Part shown: positions 33,148 through 36,700 of the stretch, piece by piece
Layout of the letters: each line of letters begins with the position of its first letter
Position numbering within the stretch: position 1 is the stretch's first letter
Assembly (NCBI GenBank): GCA_947372535.1
Contig: CANBUA010000008.1
Coordinates: 1-36,700 of the forward strand
From: Burkholderiales bacterium
GTDB lineage: Bacteria; Pseudomonadota; Gammaproteobacteria; Burkholderiales; Burkholderiaceae
Length of the DNA: 36,700 nt
Direction of reading: 5' to 3'
Position numbers and translations under genes: made by a program
The notes under the pieces: generated by a model
What the model saw: only the letters and a program-made list of their open reading frames with translations
Database searches by the model: none
Told to the model about the DNA's origin: nothing

Positions 33148-33179
33148 AAAGCCCGCGCGGGGACGCCCATGCGGGCTTT
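33148..33179 (+). terminator. Rho-independent-type terminator after rpsU
   Basis: AAAGCCCGC (33148-33156) and GCGGGCTTT (33171-33179) form a perfect 9-bp stem with a 14-base loop 79 bp after the rpsU stop. The T-run is short (TTTCGCGTTTCTG), so some readthrough into the YqeY gene is possible. Confidence 0.7.
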
Positions 33180-33232
33180 CGCGTTTCTGTCATGTCAATG
33201 TCCTTCACCGGCCTTTTTGAAACAAGCACACC

Positions 33233-33679
33233 ATGAGCCTCAAAACACGCATTTCCGATGACATGAAGGCCGCCATGCGCGCCAAGGAAGCCGATCGCCT
33301 GGGCACCATCCGCCTGCTGATGGCCGCCATGAAGCAAAAGGAAGTGGACGAGCGCGTGGAGCTCGACGACACCATGATCGTGGCCATCATCGACAAGCTC
33401 ATCAAGCAGCGCAAGGATGCTTCGCAGCAATTCACCGCTGCTGCGCGCATGGACCTGGCCGACAAAGAAAATGCCGAGATTGTGGTGCTCGAGGCCTATT
33501 TGCCACAGCGCCTGGATGCCGCGCAGGTCAGTGAGGCTGTCAAGGCCATCGTGACCGAGCTAGGCGCTACCGGCCCTGGCGACATGGGCAAGGTCATGGG
33601 TGTGGTGAAACAGCGTCTGGCCGGACAAGCTGACATGGGCCTGGTCTCGGCCGCCGTGAAAGCGGCGCTGGCTGGTTGA
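33233..33679 (+). CDS. GatB/YqeY-domain protein
   Basis: A 148-residue cytoplasmic, all-helical protein related to the tRNA-binding tail of GatB. Typical blocks are SLKTRISDDMKAAMRAKEADRL near the start, IRLLMAAMKQKEVDER, the middle IDKLIKQRKDASQQFTAAARMDL and YLPQRLD, and the end GDMGKVMGVVKQRLAGQADMGLVS. It has no glutamyl-amidotransferase activity by itself, and its role is not settled, but linkage to rpsU across proteobacteria suggests a translation-related function. ATG 33233 matches the family start. A hairpin with a T-run follows the gene. Confidence 0.9.
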   Translation: MSLKTRISDDMKAAMRAKEADRLGTIRLLMAAMKQKEVDERVELDDTMIVAIIDKLIKQRKDASQQFTAAARMDLADKENAEIVVLEAYLPQRLDAAQVSEAVKAIVTELGATGPGDMGKVMGVVKQRLAGQADMGLVSAAVKAALAG

Positions 33680-33690
33680 CAATCTCGCTT

Positions 33691-33714
33691 CGCGCCGATG
33701 TGGCGCGGGTTTTC
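33691..33714 (+). terminator. Terminator-like hairpin after the YqeY gene
   Basis: CGCGCC (33691-33696) and GGCGCG (33702-33707) form a 6-bp stem with a GATGT loop, followed by GGTTTTC. It sits between the YqeY stop and the next gene. Confidence 0.5.
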
Positions 33715-33738
33715 AGCTTGCTGCTTGACGAGGACGCC

Positions 33739-34089
33739 ATGAGCCAAATTTCCGTGTCTCCCATCGCCGAAGGCGTTTACGCCGCCCCCCAGCTGTCGGC
33801 CGAATCCATGGCCTCGGTCGCCGAGGCGGGCATCAAGTCCGTGATGAACAACCGCCCCGATCTCGAAGGCGGCCCTGACCAGCCCACCAGCGCCAGCATT
33901 CAGGCGGCTGCCCAGGCCGCCGGCCTGGTCTATGCGCACCTGCCGGTTCAGGGTGGCTACCAGTCGCCCGAAGAAATTGCCCTGTGCGCCCAGTTGCTCA
34001 AGACCTTGCCACGGCCTTTGTTGATGTTCTGCCGCAGCGGTGCCCGCTCGACCCAGCTGTATACGCAGGCTGTGGCGCTGGACGAATGA
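33739..34089 (+). CDS. TIGR01244-type sulfurtransferase/phosphatase-like protein (DUF442)
   Basis: A 116-residue protein with a dual-specificity-phosphatase-like fold. The start QISVSPIAEGVYAAPQLSAE, the middle VMNNRPDLEGGPDQP and the active-site loop LLMFCRSGARSTQLY (Cys-X5-Arg) match the family found alone or fused to persulfide dioxygenase-like beta-lactamase-fold proteins (Blh). Role in sulfide or persulfide handling is inferred from those fusions. ATG 33739 has GACGAGGAC upstream; the open frame extending to 33676 has no family match before it. The TRAP genes follow 19 bp later on the same strand. Confidence 0.82.
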   Translation: MSQISVSPIAEGVYAAPQLSAESMASVAEAGIKSVMNNRPDLEGGPDQPTSASIQAAAQAAGLVYAHLPVQGGYQSPEEIALCAQLLKTLPRPLLMFCRSGARSTQLYTQAVALDE

Positions 34090-34108
34090 GCGCGCACCTG
34101 TTCAAGCC

Positions 34109-34642
34109 ATGATGGCTTTTTACATCCGCTGCGTCGATGGATTGTCGCGCTGGTTGTCCACGGCCGCAGCTTGGGCCTTGCTGGCGGCCTGCGTGATCAG
34201 CGCGGGCAATGCCGTGCTGCGCTATGCGCTGGACATTGGCTCTAACGCCTGGCTGGAGGCTCAGTGGTACCTCTTTGGCATGGCGGTGTTCGCCGGTGCG
34301 CCGATGCTGCTCAAGCTCAATGAGCACGTTCGCGTCGATGTGGTGTACGGCGGGCGGAGCCCGCGTGCAAAGGCATGGGTCGACGCCCTGGGCTTTCTGT
34401 TCGTGCTGCTGCCGGTGTGCGCCCTGGTGGTGTACCTCTCCACCCATTTCGTGCTCGACTCCTACCATCAGCAAGAGCATTCGCCCAGCGCGGGCGGTCT
34501 GCTGCGCTGGCCGATCAAGGCCGCCATTCCAGCCGGTTTCGCGCTGTTGGCCTTGCAGGGCCTGGCAGAGTTGTTCAAACGCGTGATTTTCCTGACGGGT
34601 GGGCAAAGCCTCAACCCGCAGTACGAGAGACCCCTGCAATGA
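34109..34642 (+). CDS. TRAP transporter small permease (DctQ)
   Basis: A 177-residue membrane subunit of a tripartite ATP-independent periplasmic transporter. It has four predicted helices (about 18-40, 52-72, 95-117 and 138-158). Typical DctQ features are VISAGNAVLRYALDIGSNAWLEAQWYLF and the following EHVRVDVVYG block. Two adjacent in-frame ATGs (34109 and 34112) are equally plausible. Its stop overlaps the DctM start (ATGA), so the two permeases are made together. No gene for a DctP- or TAXI-type binding protein is in the window. Confidence 0.9.
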   Translation: MMAFYIRCVDGLSRWLSTAAAWALLAACVISAGNAVLRYALDIGSNAWLEAQWYLFGMAVFAGAPMLLKLNEHVRVDVVYGGRSPRAKAWVDALGFLFVLLPVCALVVYLSTHFVLDSYHQQEHSPSAGGLLRWPIKAAIPAGFALLALQGLAELFKRVIFLTGGQSLNPQYERPLQ

Positions 34643-36240
34643 TCCCGATCGAGTGGATGCCGCCCCTGATGTTCGGGGCGTTGATCTTGGTCATGCTCGT
34701 GGGCTTTCCCGTCGCCTTCTCTTTGGCCGGGTTGGGCCTGGCATCGGGCTATTTCGCGGTCAGCCAGGGCTTTTTCCCAGAGAGCTTCATGGCCAATCTG
34801 CCCTTGCGGCTGTTTGGCATTGTCTCCAACGAGCTTCTGCTGGCCATTCCCTTCTTCACGTTCATGGGCGCCATTCTTGAGCGTTGCGGCCTGGCCGAAG
34901 ACCTGCTGGAAGGCACGGGCCAACTGTTCGGCAGCAAGCCTGGCGGCCTCGGCTTTGCCGTGATCATCGTCGGCGCCATCCTGGGTGCCATCACCGGCAC
35001 CGTGGCCGCCAGCGTGATCGCCATGGGGGTGATCTCCCTGCCGGTCATGATGCGCTATGGCTACAACATGCGCTATGCCACGGGCGTCATTGCGGCTTCG
35101 GGCACCATCACGCAGTTGATCCCGCCTTCTCTGGTGCTGGTGGTGCTGGCTGACCAGTTGGGCCGCTCGGTGGGTGACATGTACAAAGGCGCCATCGGCC
35201 CGTCCATGTTGCAGACCGGTATCTTCCTGCTGTTCACCTTGGGCGTGGCCATCTTCAGGCCGCAATGGGTGCCGCCGTTGCCTGAATCGGCGCGGACCCT
35301 GCGTGGTGGCGCGCTGATACGGCGGGTGCTTTGGGGCATGCTGCCTTCGGTCGTGCTGATCTTCCTCGTGCTGGGCACCCTGTTCATGGGGCTGGCCACA
35401 CCGACTGAAGCGGGCGCACTGGGCGCTTTGGGCGGCATGGTGCTGGCAGCCATGCACAAGCGCCTGAATCGGCAACTGATCTGGCAAGCCATGGACACGA
35501 CGGTGCGTGTCACCGCCATGGTGATCTTCATCCTGCTGGGCTCCAGCGTTTTCTCGCTGGTGTTCCAGGGCGTCGATGGCAATGCCTGGATCGAGCACCT
35601 GCTGATCAACCTGCCAGGTGGTCAGATCGGCTTCCTGATCGTGGTCAACCTTTTCGTTTTCTTCCTGGCGTTCTTCCTGGATTTCTTCGAGATCGCCTTC
35701 ATCATCGTGCCATTGCTCGCCCCGGTGGCACAGAAGCTTGGCATCGACTTGGTGTGGTTCGGCGTGCTCTTGTGCGTGAACATGCAGACCAGCTTCATGC
35801 ACCCGCCCTTCGGGTTCGCCTTGTTCTACCTGCGCGGCATCGCCGATCAGATCTACAAGAGCGGCGCGATCCCACGCCCCATCGAATCGAAGGACATCTA
35901 CCTGGGCGCGATTCCCTGGGTGCTGATGCAGCTCATCCTGGTGGCGGTGGTGATTTTCTGGCCTGGCTCGGTCACCTACTGGTTGGGCAAAGAGCAGGTG
36001 GTCAACACGGATGATGTGCACATCGACATGAAGATCGAGGACACCGGTGGGGCCGTTGATGGCCCTGATGGGCAGGCGCAGCCTGCTGCCAGTGTTCCGG
36101 CTTCACCTGCATCGGCAGCTTCAACCGCCTCCGGTGCTGCAGATGCGGCCTTGGGATTACCAGGGATGCCGGCGCCTGACGAGGGGCCGGACGTCGATCC
36201 CAACAAGGCGGTTCAGGATGCGCTCAAAAAAGCACACTGA
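34639..36240 (+). CDS. TRAP transporter large permease (DctM) with a long Ala/Pro/Asp-rich tail
   Basis: A 533-residue, 12-helix-type large permease that couples Na+ or H+ flow to uptake of organic acids or similar solutes. Family sequences visible include LLAIPFFTFMGAILERCGLAEDLL, GAILGAITGTVAASVIAMG, ASGTITQLIPPSLVLVVLADQ and LGTLFMGLATPTEAGALGALG. The second half has an acidic, aromatic membrane segment (FLDFFEIAFIIVPLL). The last 75 or so residues (after about 460) are hydrophilic and rich in Ala, Pro, Ser and Asp, and are not needed for the DctM fold. ATG 34639 overlaps the DctQ stop. Substrate cannot be read without the binding protein. Confidence 0.9.
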   Translation: MIPIEWMPPLMFGALILVMLVGFPVAFSLAGLGLASGYFAVSQGFFPESFMANLPLRLFGIVSNELLLAIPFFTFMGAILERCGLAEDLLEGTGQLFGSKPGGLGFAVIIVGAILGAITGTVAASVIAMGVISLPVMMRYGYNMRYATGVIAASGTITQLIPPSLVLVVLADQLGRSVGDMYKGAIGPSMLQTGIFLLFTLGVAIFRPQWVPPLPESARTLRGGALIRRVLWGMLPSVVLIFLVLGTLFMGLATPTEAGALGALGGMVLAAMHKRLNRQLIWQAMDTTVRVTAMVIFILLGSSVFSLVFQGVDGNAWIEHLLINLPGGQIGFLIVVNLFVFFLAFFLDFFEIAFIIVPLLAPVAQKLGIDLVWFGVLLCVNMQTSFMHPPFGFALFYLRGIADQIYKSGAIPRPIESKDIYLGAIPWVLMQLILVAVVIFWPGSVTYWLGKEQVVNTDDVHIDMKIEDTGGAVDGPDGQAQPAASVPASPASAASTASGAADAALGLPGMPAPDEGPDVDPNKAVQDALKKAH

Positions 36241-36255
36241 AGGCTGATTTGGGAT

Positions 36256-36531
36256 TCAAGCCAGGGTGATCTTGTCCCGATGACGCCATTGAGGGCTGCC
36301 TTTGGCGACGGCCCAGGCACCGGTGAGCAAGAAGATCGTGCCGGGAATCCAGGAGAAGAAGGCGTGCAAACCGACGCCCAGCCCCAAAGACAGTACGCCG
36401 GCCGTGCGCCAGGTGCGTGCCAGGGCCTCATCGCTCCAATCCACCGTCACGGCTCGACCGGCATGGAAACCATGGCTGGCGGTCAGTTGGCGGGGGGCAT
36501 TCTTCTGAGTGGGGGTGCAGACCTGGTCCAT
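36256..36531 (-). CDS. Small membrane protein with two hydrophobic segments, possibly DUF454/YbaN-related
   Basis: A 91-residue protein. The first 40 residues are hydrophilic; then come two hydrophobic segments, about 45-60 (TAGVLSLGLGVGLHAF) and about 62-75 (WIPGTIFLLTGAWA). It ends AKGSPQWRHRDKITLA. The stretch with GLGV, then IPGT..FLL.GAWA.AKGSP, resembles the core of the DUF454 (YbaN) family, but the match is short and I would not rely on it. ATG 36531 has AGGAG at suitable spacing; a TTG two codons upstream is possible. It converges on the TRAP operon with only 15 bp between stops. Function unknown. Confidence 0.6.
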   Translation of the reverse strand: MDQVCTPTQKNAPRQLTASHGFHAGRAVTVDWSDEALARTWRTAGVLSLGLGVGLHAFFSWIPGTIFLLTGAWAVAKGSPQWRHRDKITLA

Positions 36532-36606
36532 GACCAATCGCTCCTGTGTGTCAATCGAGATCGCGGCTTTGATCCAGGTGGACCATGCACAGGCGTAGCT
36601 TACAGT

Positions 36607-36647
36607 GGGTTATCGCATTCATGTTGACCAGGCTTGAGTGATAACCC
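36607..36647. promoter_or_regulatory. 8-bp perfect inverted repeat upstream of the small membrane protein gene
   Basis: GGGTTATC (36607-36614) and GATAACCC (36640-36647) are perfect inverted copies 25 bp apart. They lie in the 141-bp gap between the small gene start and the terminator at the right edge. Could be an operator; no binding protein can be named. Confidence 0.35.
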
Positions 36648-36672
36648 GAGGCTTATTGGATGATTTGGCCAT

Positions 36673-36695
36673 AAAAAAGGGCCCGAAGGCCCTTT
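36673..36695 (-). terminator. Rho-independent terminator of a minus-strand gene beyond the right edge
   Basis: AAAGGGCC-CGAA-GGCCCTTT forms an 8-bp stem with a four-base loop. Read on the minus strand it ends in a run of six T (GGGCCCTTTTTTAT), so it most likely ends a gene entering from the right. It may also serve plus-strand transcripts weakly. Confidence 0.8.
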
Positions 36696-36700
36696 GCGGT

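Noticed and set aside
34468..36021. Open frame of 517 codons on the minus strand opposite dctQ/dctM
   Set aside because: Same artefact: His/Gln/Asp-rich translation without domains, antisense to clear TRAP permease motifs.

Overview
The window reads as an ordinary chromosomal stretch of a high-GC betaproteobacterium, most likely order Burkholderiales. The gene orders point there: perM-hda-HAD-pcnB-folK, rpsU followed by a YqeY-domain gene, a TRAP permease pair, and an assimilatory nitrate cluster that contains a kinase/phosphatase fusion. I see no rRNA or tRNA gene, CRISPR array, insertion sequence, prophage or integrase. Assignments come from motifs and family knowledge; no database search was run.

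Layout. 1-2963: a TetR regulator of the FabR/DesT type (cut by the left edge), divergent from a reductase/desaturase pair like Pseudomonas desCB, with a perfect 9-bp inverted repeat between them. 3041-5097: a diheme and a triheme cytochrome c with no dehydrogenase beside them. 5154-9494 (minus): an ABC ATPase, a large FtsX-type permease and a Tat-exported AttH/lipocalin-like protein in one overlapping operon. 9612-13639: rdgC, a 65-residue 2TM protein, an EamA exporter and a membrane-anchored C13 (legumain-type) protease.

13680-22082 is a nitrate assimilation locus. On the minus strand are a NasC-like FAD/NADH electron-transfer protein, nitrate reductase NasA and YbiB. Divergent from them is a PP2C phosphatase/Ser-Thr kinase fusion with a C-terminal membrane anchor, which converges on the nitrate transporter narK. 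Three -24/-12 (sigma-54) promoter matches and NtrC-type dyads (GCACC-N5-GGTGC) sit in the two control regions, so nitrogen control is the simplest reading. No nitrite reductase catalytic domain is present in the window.

22292-27911: dcd, a DUF1801 protein, an RNase AM-type PHP phosphatase followed by yciO, a membrane-anchored glutaredoxin, plsY, and two tandem paralogous membrane-anchored proteins of unknown function that share four cysteines at nearly constant spacing. 27959-32538: a five-gene run (perM, hda, HAD phosphatase, pcnB, folK) in which every junction is a 4-base start/stop overlap. 32539-33679: a strong sigma-70 promoter, a leader of about 265 nt, rpsU, a terminator and a YqeY-domain gene. 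33739-36240: a TIGR01244-type sulfurtransferase/phosphatase and a TRAP DctQ/DctM pair without a binding protein. The right edge has a small two-helix membrane protein and a terminator for a minus-strand gene beyond the window.

Best candidates for undescribed biology are the sigma-54/NtrC-linked kinase-phosphatase of nitrate assimilation, the four-cysteine paralog pair, the membrane C13 protease, the orphan cytochrome pair and the rpsU leader.
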